A stretch of DNA of 64,000 nucleotides from Dehalococcoidia bacterium (GTDB taxonomy: Bacteria; Chloroflexota; Dehalococcoidia; SM23-28-2; RBG-16-64-32). The notes beneath the pieces were generated by a model that was not told the DNA's origin, did no database searches, and worked only from the letters and a program-made list of their open reading frames with translations. Shown here piece by piece: positions 51,584 to 60,379 of this stretch. The position numbers and the translations under genes were made by a program. The stretch spans positions 3,872 through 67,871 of the forward strand of contig JAUYGU010000078.1 in the NCBI GenBank assembly GCA_030690405.1, in the 5' to 3' direction. Position 1 is the stretch's first letter; each line of letters begins with the position of its first letter.

Positions 51584-53429
51584 TCTGCTCTCACGTCTCA
51601 GCCGGTGGCGGAACGGCGCTTCGCCATCGCGTTCGGAGGAGCGCTTCCAGCGCGGTACGAGGTCCGTCGTCGACCTCGTCGCCCCGGCGGCGATGGAGGC
51701 GGCCCGCACTCACCTGTTGCTGGACGGGCGGTACGCGCGCGTTCTGGCCTTGACCGAGTACCCGCGCTACGTGCATCCCAACTGGCTAGGGCGCCTCGTC
51801 GACTTCGACCAGCCCCTGGACCTGAGCCTCCACCTGGAGCCCCTCGAGTCGGCGGCCACCATCCGCAGCCTTACCCACAAGCTGGTGGAGCTGCAGTCGT
51901 CGCGGCTCCTGGACGCCCGCGGCGGCAAGATCGCCAGCGCCGAGCGGGAGGTGGCCTACGAGGACGTGGAGCGGCTGCGCGACGCCCTCCAGCGGGGGGA
52001 GGAGCGGGTCTTCTCCGCCAGCCTCTACCTCTGTCTACGGACGCCCGCCCTGGCCGCGCTGGACGACCTCTCCCGCCGGGTCGAGGCAGCCCTGGGCGGC
52101 ATGCTGGCATCGTCCCGCTCGGCCCTCTACGAGATGCTGCCCGGCTTCCTGTCCTGCCTGCCAGCGGGGCAGGACCACCTGGGGCGTTGCCGCAACCTGG
52201 ACACCACCAGCGCCGCCACCATGATCCCCTTCACCTCCAGCCACCTCTCGATGGAGCGCGGCATCCTCTACGGCCTCAGCGTCCACAACAACTCGCTCGT
52301 CATCTTCGACCCCTTCAGCCGCGAGCTGGAGAACGCCAACAAAGTGGTCTTCGCCAAGAGCGGCGCGGGCAAGTCCTACGCCTGCAAGGTGGAGGCGCTG
52401 CGGGCGCTGATGCTGGGCATCGAGTACTACGTCATCGACCCCGAGGACGAGTACCGGCGGGTCTGCGAGGCGGTGGACGGCCAGTACGTCCGCCTGGCCG
52501 GCAGCTCGCCCCACCACATCAATCCATTCGACCTGCCCGTCGGGCAGGCAGGCCTTGCACGTGTTACTGCCCGCGACGACGGCGCCCGCGACCCCCTGGC
52601 CGAGCGGGTGATAGCCCTCCAGGGGCTGATGGGGCTGATGCTGGCCGACCGGGGCTCGACGCTGGGTCAGCGCGAGAAGGGCGCCCTGGACGCGGCGCTC
52701 CACGAGACGTACCAGCGGGCGGGCATCAGCCGCGATCCTCGCTCGCATTGCCGCCCGGCGCCAGTGCTGCGGGACCTCTACGCCATCCTGCGGGAGAAGG
52801 GCGACCCGTACGGGCTGGCCGACCGGCTCGAGCGCTACGTGGACGGCAGCCTGGGGCAGGTGTTCTCGTCGCCCACCAGCGTGGATCTGGACCGGCCCTT
52901 CGTCGTGTTCAACGTGCGCGACCTGGAGCCGGAGCTGCGGCCGCTGGGCGTCTACCTCATCGCCGACTACATCTGGCGGCAGGTGCGGACCAGCCGCCGT
53001 CCCCGGATGCTCCTCATCGACGAGGCGTGGTCCCTCATGCAGCACGAGGAGGGCGCGCGTTTCCTATCGTCAATGGCCCGCCAGGCTCGCAAGCACTACC
53101 TGGGCCTCACCACCGTGACCCAGGACGTGGAGGACTTCCTGGCCACGCCTGAGGGCCACACGGTGCTGGCCAACAGCTCGGTCCAGCTCCTCATGCGACA
53201 GGACAGCTCCACCATCGACGTGGTGGCTCAGACCTTTCGCCTCAGCGCGGGCGAGAGGGAATTCCTCCTCTCCTGCCACAAGGGCGAAGGCCTCTTCTTC
53301 GCGCGGGGGAACCACGTCGCCCTGCGGGTTGAGGCCAGCCCTCACGAGCACGCGCTGGTGACGACAGGCCCGGAGTTCTTCGAATCTCTGGGGAATTCCG
53401 AGACGAACTCAGGGGTGGATAAGCAATGA
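51576..53429 (+). CDS. virB4: VirB4-type T4SS ATPase, C-terminus replaced by insertion
   Basis: 617 residues. Walker A AKSGAGKS is near residues 260-267 (NKVVFAKSGAGKSYACK), with DPEDEYRRVCEA, Walker B MLLIDEAWSLM near 478 and the motif SMARQARKHYLGLTTVTQDVEDFL, typical of VirB4/TraC. It energises substrate transfer and pilus biogenesis. After TTGPEFF (to 53381) the last 15 codons, beginning ESLGNSETNS, come from module 2. The original end is at 56675-56755. The catalytic core is intact, so function may be kept. Confidence 0.93.
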   Translation: MPDLLSRLSRWRNGASPSRSEERFQRGTRSVVDLVAPAAMEAARTHLLLDGRYARVLALTEYPRYVHPNWLGRLVDFDQPLDLSLHLEPLESAATIRSLTHKLVELQSSRLLDARGGKIASAEREVAYEDVERLRDALQRGEERVFSASLYLCLRTPALAALDDLSRRVEAALGGMLASSRSALYEMLPGFLSCLPAGQDHLGRCRNLDTTSAATMIPFTSSHLSMERGILYGLSVHNNSLVIFDPFSRELENANKVVFAKSGAGKSYACKVEALRALMLGIEYYVIDPEDEYRRVCEAVDGQYVRLAGSSPHHINPFDLPVGQAGLARVTARDDGARDPLAERVIALQGLMGLMLADRGSTLGQREKGALDAALHETYQRAGISRDPRSHCRPAPVLRDLYAILREKGDPYGLADRLERYVDGSLGQVFSSPTSVDLDRPFVVFNVRDLEPELRPLGVYLIADYIWRQVRTSRRPRMLLIDEAWSLMQHEEGARFLSSMARQARKHYLGLTTVTQDVEDFLATPEGHTVLANSSVQLLMRQDSSTIDVVAQTFRLSAGEREFLLSCHKGEGLFFARGNHVALRVEASPHEHALVTTGPEFFESLGNSETNSGVDKQ

Positions 53430-53476
53430 GCCGAGCGGGTCGATCCCAGCGTTCACGAACCGCGGCGTCGTGGGTG

Positions 53477-55150
53477 TCACGCCTGGTAGCCCCAAGGCGC
53501 CTCGTCCCTGGGTCCAACGACGGTGGCGGTGTAGTGGTGCGCACCGGCGACAGAGAGCCCGAACAGGTCGCAGAGCCGCCGGAGGTCGCCGGAGGTGGCG
53601 TGCGCCTCGTCGAGGATGCGGTCCTGGCGGATGGCCTGTCCCGGCATGCCGAGGCGTCTGCGTATCCACCACGGGGTGACAGCGGCGTTGGTGTAGGCGC
53701 TGCGGTAGTTCATGAACAGGTAAGGGTTGGCCGTGTCAGGCCAGCGGGCGGCCCGCCCAGCCAGGTAGGCGTTCAGGCGGTCGCGGACCAGCGGAGCGAG
53801 CAGGATGACCTGCTCACCCACGAAGAAGCGCCCGTCGCGTACGTCAGTCAGGCGCGCCTGACAGAGTTGCCAGACCCGCACACCGTGGAAGGCGAGCAGC
53901 GCGGCGAGTGCGGCCGCCGTCGCGTCATCGCCGTCGAGAACCGCCCGCAGAGCGGCGAGATCGACCGGGGAGGGCGCTGGAGGTTCGGGCTTCGGGACGC
54001 TCATCCCCATCGTCGGATTGACGAAGACAAGCCGACGGGCCTTGAGCACGCCAAAGATCGAGCGCAGGCCTTGGAGCATCGAAGCCCGGGGCCGGCCGGC
54101 GGTGGGCAGGACGTCGTACACATCCTGGCGAGAGATCTCGCGCAGCGAGGCATGGACCTGGGCCCACGCCCGCAGCGCTGGCATGGCGAAGCGGAGCTGG
54201 CTGGCTGTGGTCCGATCCGATCTGGGACGAGAACGCGGAGCGACGAGGCTGCCGTTGCGCCGGACATCGAACCAGACGGCGAGCTCGGCGCGCAGCTCCG
54301 CGGGCAACTCGGCGATGTGGACAGGGAACCAGCGCGCGATGGCGGGCACCGAATCGTCCTCAAGCATGCCCGCCTCGGCCAGCACCTCGACGACACCTCG
54401 GACCGAGATACGGATCCTCGACAGCAGTGCGACGTCACTGGCCTTGATCGGCGCACCCGGCGTGTGCTGCAGCCCGAGCAAGATGCGCACGCCACGCTGT
54501 GCTCGCTCGGTCACCGCTCTCCTCCACCCGCTGCGGGCGGCGTGGTGGCGGACGACCTCCCAGAGGGCCGCGGCCAGCACCGGATCCTTCGGGGGTGGGA
54601 AGCCCTTGCGCAGCCCTGCCTCCATGTCGACCGGCACCTCGAGGAGGACGAGTTGGCGATGCGCCACGGGCTGGATCGGCTGCAGCCGGGCACGGGCGGC
54701 CAGCGGTCGCGACTTGGGCTCAGCCGAGGGAAGGCGGAACATGCCGGCGAAGAACAGTTGCTGGCTGCCGTGGTTGGCGTCGGCCAGGCTGATCGGCGAG
54801 CCGCGCTGCCGGTAGCAGAGCCGGCAGTCACCACCGCGGCCGACCGGTACCACTCGCCCGCAGGTGCGGCACTCGCTCACTGGATAATGGCGGCGCCACC
54901 ATTGGCATGCCTCGCAGGTACGGCTCCAGCCCCGCTGGACGCCCCAGGCCAGACAGTCGCGGCACGATGCGGCCCGTCGGGGCCGACGGGGATGACAGGC
55001 TTCGCAAAGCCCGGCGCTCCAGTAGCCGCTCCTCGACCCGCAGCGCAAGCACGGCGGTGGGGTGACCGGACCGCCCGGCCAGCACTCGAAGCAGTAACGC
55101 GCGCTGGCGACGGCCGCCGGACGAATGTGGCACTGCTGGCAGCTGCTCAC
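53477..55150 (-). CDS. Zinc-ribbon protein with tyrosine-recombinase-like C-terminus
   Basis: 557 residues from GTG 55150. The first 125 residues carry about eight C-x-x-C pairs (CQQCHIRP, CFEC, CLRC, CEAC, CRDC, CEAC, CRTC, CRLC), probably four or more zinc ribbons. A core-binding-like region follows (VHASLREISRQDVYDVL), then a recombinase-like end with Arg in FHGVRVWQLC, LRRLCDLFGLSVAGAHHYTATVVG and a putative Tyr. The H-x-x-R box is not clear, so cleavage activity is doubtful. It takes the TnpB place of module 2. Confidence 0.75.
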   Translation of the reverse strand: MSSCQQCHIRPAAVASARYCFECWPGGPVTPPPCLRCGSRSGYWSAGLCEACHPRRPRRAASCRDCLAWGVQRGWSRTCEACQWWRRHYPVSECRTCGRVVPVGRGGDCRLCYRQRGSPISLADANHGSQQLFFAGMFRLPSAEPKSRPLAARARLQPIQPVAHRQLVLLEVPVDMEAGLRKGFPPPKDPVLAAALWEVVRHHAARSGWRRAVTERAQRGVRILLGLQHTPGAPIKASDVALLSRIRISVRGVVEVLAEAGMLEDDSVPAIARWFPVHIAELPAELRAELAVWFDVRRNGSLVAPRSRPRSDRTTASQLRFAMPALRAWAQVHASLREISRQDVYDVLPTAGRPRASMLQGLRSIFGVLKARRLVFVNPTMGMSVPKPEPPAPSPVDLAALRAVLDGDDATAAALAALLAFHGVRVWQLCQARLTDVRDGRFFVGEQVILLAPLVRDRLNAYLAGRAARWPDTANPYLFMNYRSAYTNAAVTPWWIRRRLGMPGQAIRQDRILDEAHATSGDLRRLCDLFGLSVAGAHHYTATVVGPRDEAPWGYQA

Positions 55151-55458
55151 GCAGGGGGCTGCGAGCGGTGCCTGCCGAGCCGGGGCGCGGGCTGCGCTCC
55201 CGCGGCGATCTTCTCCTGCTTTGGCTTGCGGGCAGCGACCTTCTCCGGCTCGCAGATCAGGAGATCGGCCGGGCTGGCCTCCAGCACGGCGCAGATGACG
55301 TCCAGATCCTCGAGCCGGATCGAGATCGGGGTGCCGGTCCAGAGCGCCGACATCTTCCCGGCGCTGATCTCCAGCCCTGCCTCGGCCAATCGCCGGCGCA
55401 GCTCCGTAGACTTCCAGATGCCCCGCTCGGCGGCGACCATCCTCAGGTTCCAGCGCAT
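55147..55458 (-). CDS. XRE-type helix-turn-helix protein of module 2
   Basis: 103 residues from ATG 55458 (AGGAGGTTGAGCCA before it). MRWNLRMVAAERGIWKSTELRRRLAEAGLEISAGKMSALWTG is a Cro/CI-like domain of the short YozG type (IRLEDLDVICAVLEASPADLL). Its stop overlaps the next start (GTGA). It probably controls the recombinases or helps build their complex, taking the place of TnpC in Tn554. Confidence 0.85.
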   Translation of the reverse strand: MRWNLRMVAAERGIWKSTELRRRLAEAGLEISAGKMSALWTGTPISIRLEDLDVICAVLEASPADLLICEPEKVAARKPKQEKIAAGAQPAPRLGRHRSQPPA

Positions 55459-55462
55459 TGGC

Positions 55463-56548
55463 TCAACCTCCTGCCTGGCCCAGGCGGACGGCGACCCGCT
55501 GGTTCGCCATGGCCCAAGCGTGCTCGATGTGGTCGGCGTGGACGTGGATGTAGCGGGTCGTGGTGGACAGCCACTCATGGCCCAGGAGCTCCTGGATCGC
55601 CTTGAGGTCCATGCCCTTCGCGTAGAGGGACGACGCGCAGAAGTGGCGCAGCGTGTGGGGGGTGAGCCGCCCCGACCAGGCCGGCAGCCAGCGCCTCACC
55701 TCGCCCTCCAAGCCATCCCGCAGCGCCTGGTCGCCGATGCGGTAACAGAAGCCCGTGTGCGCATCGCGCCGTTCGGAAGGAAGCAGCGGAGCGTCGGGGT
55801 TCGTGTAGTCGTCGCCGAATTGGTGGCGCACCTCGACCATCCACCAGTCCAGCAGGGCAGCGACCGAGTTGATCGCCGGGACCAGTCTGGTCTTGGGGCC
55901 CCGGCCGCGGCTGCCCTTGCCGAAGCGCACGTGGAGCTTCCCGTGCTCGCCCAGGTCTCGGCGCCAGTCACGAACGTCAAGCATATAGGTCTCCTGGATG
56001 CGGAGGCCGGCCCGCCGCCACAGCGACGCTGCAAGGTAATCCCGAGCGGCGGGCAGGAACTTGCGGGTCTGCGGCAACCACTCCCGCCAGGCCGCGAAGA
56101 GGTGCTCGACTTCCTCCTCGTCGGGAGGAACGCGGGCAATGCCGTAGTCGGCCTTCGCCGGGCGGTTGTACTCGTCGATCGGCTGAGTGACGACCATGCC
56201 GGTCGCTATTGCGATGTCGGCCTGGTAGCGAGAGACCAGGAAGTCGAAGAAGCGGGCCAGTGCCCAGGCCTTGTGCTGGACGGTGAGCCGAGCCCGGCTG
56301 AGCTCCTTGCGCTGATAGGCGAGAAAGCGGTCGGCATCGGCCGGCTCCGCCGTCCACACCGGCCTGCCCAGGAAAGCGATGAACTCGAAGATCATTGCCC
56401 GGTCGGCTCCGACCGTATGATCGCCCATCCCCGCACCGACCGCGGCGAGGAGGTACTGGTCGACCAACTCCTGTTCGAAGTCCTCGGCCTCTTGTGCCGT
56501 CCGCACCTTGCGGGGAGCGTCCAGAGAGCAAACCACCGAGAGCGCCAA
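55463..56548 (-). CDS. Tyrosine recombinase (TnpA-like) of module 2
   Basis: 361 residues, the same length as Tn554 TnpA. Core-binding domain (RAMIFEFIAFLGRPVWTAEPADADRFLAYQRKE), then catalytic Arg (WRRAGLRIQETYML), LTPHTLRHFCASSLYAKG with His/Arg/His, LLGHEWLSTTTRYIHV with His and the nucleophilic Tyr. All active-site residues are visible. Four bases separate it from the helix-turn-helix gene. Confidence 0.92.
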   Translation of the reverse strand: MALSVVCSLDAPRKVRTAQEAEDFEQELVDQYLLAAVGAGMGDHTVGADRAMIFEFIAFLGRPVWTAEPADADRFLAYQRKELSRARLTVQHKAWALARFFDFLVSRYQADIAIATGMVVTQPIDEYNRPAKADYGIARVPPDEEEVEHLFAAWREWLPQTRKFLPAARDYLAASLWRRAGLRIQETYMLDVRDWRRDLGEHGKLHVRFGKGSRGRGPKTRLVPAINSVAALLDWWMVEVRHQFGDDYTNPDAPLLPSERRDAHTGFCYRIGDQALRDGLEGEVRRWLPAWSGRLTPHTLRHFCASSLYAKGMDLKAIQELLGHEWLSTTTRYIHVHADHIEHAWAMANQRVAVRLGQAGG

Positions 56549-56671
56549 GCCTCACCTCAGTTCCCCAAAAACGACTATTGGTCACAACTCGGCATATTCT
56601 ATCGGCAATCCCGACCGTCTGTCAATTCTCCAAGCGCATGTCAGTGGTGCCCTTGTCAGTGGATCGAGCCG

Positions 56672-56755
56672 TTCGAGGGAACTCGAGGATGGGTGGAACT
56701 CAAGGAAGTTCCTACAACGGATCCTGCCGAGCTGGCGGAGCAGGAGGAGGTGTGA
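56672..56755 (+). pseudogene. Displaced original 3' end of virB4
   Basis: In frame from TTC 56672: FEGTRGWVELKEVPTTDPAE and then LAEQEEV with a TGA that overlaps the primase ATG (TGATG). The acidic tail and the overlap are what a T4SS operon gene end should look like. Fused to residue 602 of virB4 it gives TTGPEFFEGTRGW, a protein of about 628 residues. This strongly suggests the insertion history, although no uninterrupted homologue could be consulted. Confidence 0.65.
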
Positions 56756-57867
56756 TGGTCTACGACATCGACGGTATCAAGCATCGCAACCCCATCGAGG
56801 AGGTGGTGGCCGGTCACGGCGTAGCCCTGCGGCGGAGCGGGACGCACCTGATGGGCCTCTGCCCCTTCCACCAGGATGAGCACCCCAGCCTGGTGGTCTA
56901 CCCTGAGACCCGCAGCTTCTACTGCTTCGGCTGCGGGGCCAGCGGCGATGTCATCGACTTCGTCCGCCGCGCTGAGGGTCTCAGCTTTGTGGAGGCGTTG
57001 GAGCGCCTGGGCGGCCATCGAGATGGGCGGACGTCCCTGGCCGGGCAGGCTGCCCACACATCTAACCCGCTGAACCGCGATCCGGATCGGGGCGCTGCCT
57101 TCAGCGAACGCCTGTCCCTGGACGACCGCATGATCCTTACGGCGGCCTGCGGCGTCTACCACGAGGCGCTGTTGCGCACGCCGAAAGCGCTCCAGTACCT
57201 GGAAGAGCGGGGCGTCGGCCTACCGGTGGCGCGCCGCTGCCGTGTGGGCTACAGCGACGGCCGCTCGCTGCGGCGCTACCTCCAGCGCCGTCGGCTGGGC
57301 CTGCGACGGGCAACGGAGATGGGCCTCTTCTGGCCTCGGCACGGCCGGGGGGAGACGATGGCCGGCCGCATTGTGGTGCCTGAATTGCGGGGCGGCCAGT
57401 GCATCTGGATGCTCGGGCGGGCGCTGGACGATGACCGGCAACCCAAGTATTGGGGGCTCTCGCTGCCGAAGCCCATCCTGGGCTACGAGCGCGTGCGCGG
57501 CAGGCACCGAGTCTTCGTCACTGAGGGCGCCTTCGACTACCTGACCGGCGTGAGCTGGGGCCTGCCCATCTGCGCTTTGCTGGGCACTCAGGTGCGCGCG
57601 GGGCGGCTGGCCTTCCTGGAGCGCGCCCGGCGGGTGCTTATCGTGTTCGACAACGACGGCCCCGGCTGTGAGGCGGCCGCGGAGCTGGCGGGACGGCTGG
57701 GGTCCCGCGCCCGCGTCGTTCGGCTGGCGGAGGGCGCCAAGGACCTGAACGACCTGGCCCGGCGTCCGGACGGCCGCGCCACCTTCTTCCGGGTGCTGAA
57801 GGAGGCCGACCGCGGCGCAGGGGAAGCGACACACGAGGATGAGGATGATGTCGAAACGTCCTCATGA
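56755..57867 (+). CDS. Second DNA primase (CHC2 zinc finger, Toprim)
   Basis: 370 residues from ATG 56755 behind CAGGAGGAGG. CHC2 finger (LCPFHQDEHPSLVVYP and FYCFGCGASGDVIDFV), central domain and Toprim region (RVFVTEGAFDYLTGV and VLIVFDNDGPGCEAA, then KDLNDLARRPDGR). It is a paralogue of the 5556-6632 primase and sits inside the transfer operon, so it may prime the complementary strand in the recipient. Its stop overlaps the start of the coupling ATPase gene. Confidence 0.9.
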   Translation: MVYDIDGIKHRNPIEEVVAGHGVALRRSGTHLMGLCPFHQDEHPSLVVYPETRSFYCFGCGASGDVIDFVRRAEGLSFVEALERLGGHRDGRTSLAGQAAHTSNPLNRDPDRGAAFSERLSLDDRMILTAACGVYHEALLRTPKALQYLEERGVGLPVARRCRVGYSDGRSLRRYLQRRRLGLRRATEMGLFWPRHGRGETMAGRIVVPELRGGQCIWMLGRALDDDRQPKYWGLSLPKPILGYERVRGRHRVFVTEGAFDYLTGVSWGLPICALLGTQVRAGRLAFLERARRVLIVFDNDGPGCEAAAELAGRLGSRARVVRLAEGAKDLNDLARRPDGRATFFRVLKEADRGAGEATHEDEDDVETSS

Positions 57868-60379
57868 CCCACCGTTGCTCGTGGAGGTGATCCCCTCCCG
57901 TTGGGACGATGAGCCCATCCCCCGCGCTCAGTCGGCGCTGTCCGGGCTGGCCGGCGTGGACAGCCTCTCGCTGGAGTTCGCGGCGACGGACGAAGGGCTC
58001 CGGTTCTACGTTCGCGCCGGCTCGGCCACGGTGATGGAGCACGTCCAGGCGCAACTCGGCGCGGCCTATCCCCAGGCGGGACTGAGAGAGATACCTACCG
58101 CCGACCGCCCGGACCTAGATCCCGCATGGCGCGCCGAGGGAGAGGAGACGGCGGCGATAGAGCTGCGCCTGCGGCACGGTCCTAACCTGCCCGTGGCGTC
58201 GGACTGGCACCGCCGCGTCGATCCGTTGAAGGGCGTCCTCGCAGCGGCGTCGGTCGTCCTGGAAGGGGAGCGTGTGATCTGTCAGTTGGTCCTCGCGCCC
58301 GCCCCCAGCGGCTGGGCCGACGGCCTCAGATCCAGGCTCGTGGTTCCGCAGGCCGGGGTACCTCACAGGACCGAGGCCGGGCCGACCCAGGACATACTTC
58401 CGTTCGTGGCCCTGTTTGGCATCGGGGCTGCCGGCCTGCAGGGCTACCGTTGGTACCAGGCTGGGGACTTCCTGCCCCTGGTGGGGATGAGCGCAGCGGG
58501 TCTCGTAGGCCTGCCGCTAGCAGCGGCGCTGGCCGCGCGCTTCACGGCAGGCAGGCAACCCATGGCCCGCGAGCTGGTCGATGACAAGCTGGCCCATCCC
58601 GCCTTCGCCGTCCAGTTGCGAGTCCTGGCCTTTGGGCCTCCGAGCACCCCGGGGGAGCGGCTGCGAGTGCTGGTGGCGAGGGCGGCCGAGGCGTACCAGG
58701 CCTTCGACCACCCGGCCGGCAATGGCCTGCGGGCGCATCCGTGGCGGGGGGACCCCAGGCAGCCCGTCTTCGACGGCGGCCTTCTCCGGAACCCCGACAT
58801 CCTGAACGCCGCCGAGCTGGCAGGCCTGTGGCACCTGCCCTGCGATGCGGCTGGGCCGTCGGCCGGTGAGAGGATGGCTTCCCGCCGCCTTCTCCCTGCG
58901 GCTCACAATCTGGGCCGGGGGTGTCGCGTCGGCGTCTCCGCCCACCAGGGGCCAGCGGTCCCGGTGCAGATGCCCCTCTCGCTGCTGTTCCGCAACCAGT
59001 TGGTGGTCGCCAAGACGCGTCGCGGCAAGTCGACCCTCCTCCTGCACCTGGCCTCCTATCTCATGCAGCGCATGGCGGCCGGGCGGGAACGGGCGTCGCT
59101 GGTGGTCGTCGACCCCCACCAGGACCTTGCGGAGCCGGTGCTGGGCGCGGTGCCGCCGGCGCTGGAAGAGCGGGTTGTCTACCTGAACCTCGCCGACCGG
59201 CAGCGACCCGTGGGGCTGAACCTGCTGGATGTGGCCCTCTTCCCGGAGCGCGATCGCACCACAGAGAACGTGATCACCATGATGCACCGACTCTGGCCCA
59301 ACAACTGGGGGCCGCGTATGGAGGGCGCCCTGCGGGCGGCTGTCTCCTGCCTGCACGAGGCCAACGCCGTCCGCCCTCGTGAGGAGCAATACACCCTGCT
59401 GGACGTGGTTGCGGTCCTGACCAGCGTCGACTTCCGCGAGGAGGTGCTGAAGCAGGTGCCGGACCGAGCCCTCTGGGTCTGGTGGCGGGACAACTACGAC
59501 CGCATCAGCCGCACCTTCCAGCAGCAGACGGCCAACCCCATCACCACCAAGGTCGGCCGCTTCATCGTGACCGAAGCGGCGCGGCTGGTCCTGGGCCAGG
59601 CCCGCTCCACCATCGACCCACGGGCGCTTCTGCGGGAGGGTGGTGTCCTGGTCGTCAACTCCGCCGTAGGTGCCCTGGGGGAAGGCGGAGCCGCCCTGAT
59701 GGGCGCCACGCTGCTGAACCTGATGGGCCTGGTCGTGGAGGAGCAGGTCGCCCTGCCGCCTGCCGAGCGCTGCCGCCTGGTCGCCCTGGTGGACGAGTCC
59801 AGCACCCTGGGCGCCGCCGACTACGGCCACATGTTGAGTGAGCTGTCCAAGTATGGGGCGAGCTTCGTCCTGGTAACTCAGTCGCTGGCCAAGCTGGACG
59901 CCATCGACCGGGTTCTGCGGCCCACGGTCTTCTCCAACATCGACGGCCTCACCGTCTTCCAGGTCAGCGCCGAGGACGCCCGCTACCTGGCGCCGGAGCT
60001 GGGGGGTGACCTTGAGGTCGCAGACCTGATCGACCAGGACGACTTCGAGTGCTACGCCCGCTGGTGGGCCGACGGCCGGCGGCTGCCCGCTTTCTCCGTC
60101 CGCCTCGACCCGCCTCCTCCCATCGACCGCGAGCGGGTGGCAGCCATCAGCCGTCGGTCGGCTGAGCGCTTTGGGCGACCCCGGGAAGAAGTCCTGGCGG
60201 AGATCGACAAGGCTCTCGCCGAGCGCGGCGGCCTCGGCGGGCCTCTGACCACACCGCAGACAGGCAAGGCAGATGACGGGGACAACGAGGAGGCGAAGGG
60301 GGAGCCGCAGCCCACGGCACGGGCCAATCCTCCAGTCCCTGACCGCAGCCGGCATCGGGGTCGAGGGCGAGGAGCATGA
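57839..60379 (+). CDS. T4SS coupling/HerA-like DNA-transfer ATPase
   Basis: 846 residues. The N-terminal 180 residues are soluble, with two membrane helices at about 180-235 (LPFVALFGIGAAGLQGY and LVGMSAAGLVGLPLAAALAA). The ATPase domain has P-loop VVAKTRRGKSTLLLHLA near 390, VVVDPHQDLAEPVLG, Walker B VALVDESSTLG and FVLVTQSLAKL. This is the TraD/VirD4-like arrangement (HerA/FtsK superfamily) that brings DNA to the channel. The P-loop reads TRRGKS rather than GxGKS. A charged disordered tail ends the protein. The next gene overlaps by four bases. Confidence 0.87.
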   Translation: MRMMSKRPHDPPLLVEVIPSRWDDEPIPRAQSALSGLAGVDSLSLEFAATDEGLRFYVRAGSATVMEHVQAQLGAAYPQAGLREIPTADRPDLDPAWRAEGEETAAIELRLRHGPNLPVASDWHRRVDPLKGVLAAASVVLEGERVICQLVLAPAPSGWADGLRSRLVVPQAGVPHRTEAGPTQDILPFVALFGIGAAGLQGYRWYQAGDFLPLVGMSAAGLVGLPLAAALAARFTAGRQPMARELVDDKLAHPAFAVQLRVLAFGPPSTPGERLRVLVARAAEAYQAFDHPAGNGLRAHPWRGDPRQPVFDGGLLRNPDILNAAELAGLWHLPCDAAGPSAGERMASRRLLPAAHNLGRGCRVGVSAHQGPAVPVQMPLSLLFRNQLVVAKTRRGKSTLLLHLASYLMQRMAAGRERASLVVVDPHQDLAEPVLGAVPPALEERVVYLNLADRQRPVGLNLLDVALFPERDRTTENVITMMHRLWPNNWGPRMEGALRAAVSCLHEANAVRPREEQYTLLDVVAVLTSVDFREEVLKQVPDRALWVWWRDNYDRISRTFQQQTANPITTKVGRFIVTEAARLVLGQARSTIDPRALLREGGVLVVNSAVGALGEGGAALMGATLLNLMGLVVEEQVALPPAERCRLVALVDESSTLGAADYGHMLSELSKYGASFVLVTQSLAKLDAIDRVLRPTVFSNIDGLTVFQVSAEDARYLAPELGGDLEVADLIDQDDFECYARWWADGRRLPAFSVRLDPPPPIDRERVAAISRRSAERFGRPREEVLAEIDKALAERGGLGGPLTTPQTGKADDGDNEEAKGEPQPTARANPPVPDRSRHRGRGRGA

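Larger units (their letters stand above)
53382..56677 (-). mobile_element. Tn554-like tyrosine-recombinase module 2
   Basis: About 3.3 kb inserted in the 3' end of virB4. Left junction TTCTTCGAA|TCTC (53376-53388), right junction GTTCGAGGGAACT (from 56671). It carries three genes leftward: 361-residue tyrosine recombinase, 103-residue helix-turn-helix protein and 557-residue zinc-finger recombinase, with one 4-base gap and one GTGA overlap. The gene content mirrors module 1 in inverted orientation, and the target motif is shared. Confidence 0.62.

Noticed and set aside
46100..56677. Recombinase-in-trio (RIT) element
   Set aside because: RIT elements have three overlapping tyrosine recombinases. 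Module 1 has two and module 2 has two plus a helix-turn-helix protein, closer to Tn554 tnpA-tnpB-tnpC.
53426..56755. Plus-strand open frame of 1109 codons opposite the module 2 genes
   Set aside because: It is the antisense shadow of three good minus-strand genes with complete recombinase motifs; only its last 27 codons look real, as the displaced virB4 end.
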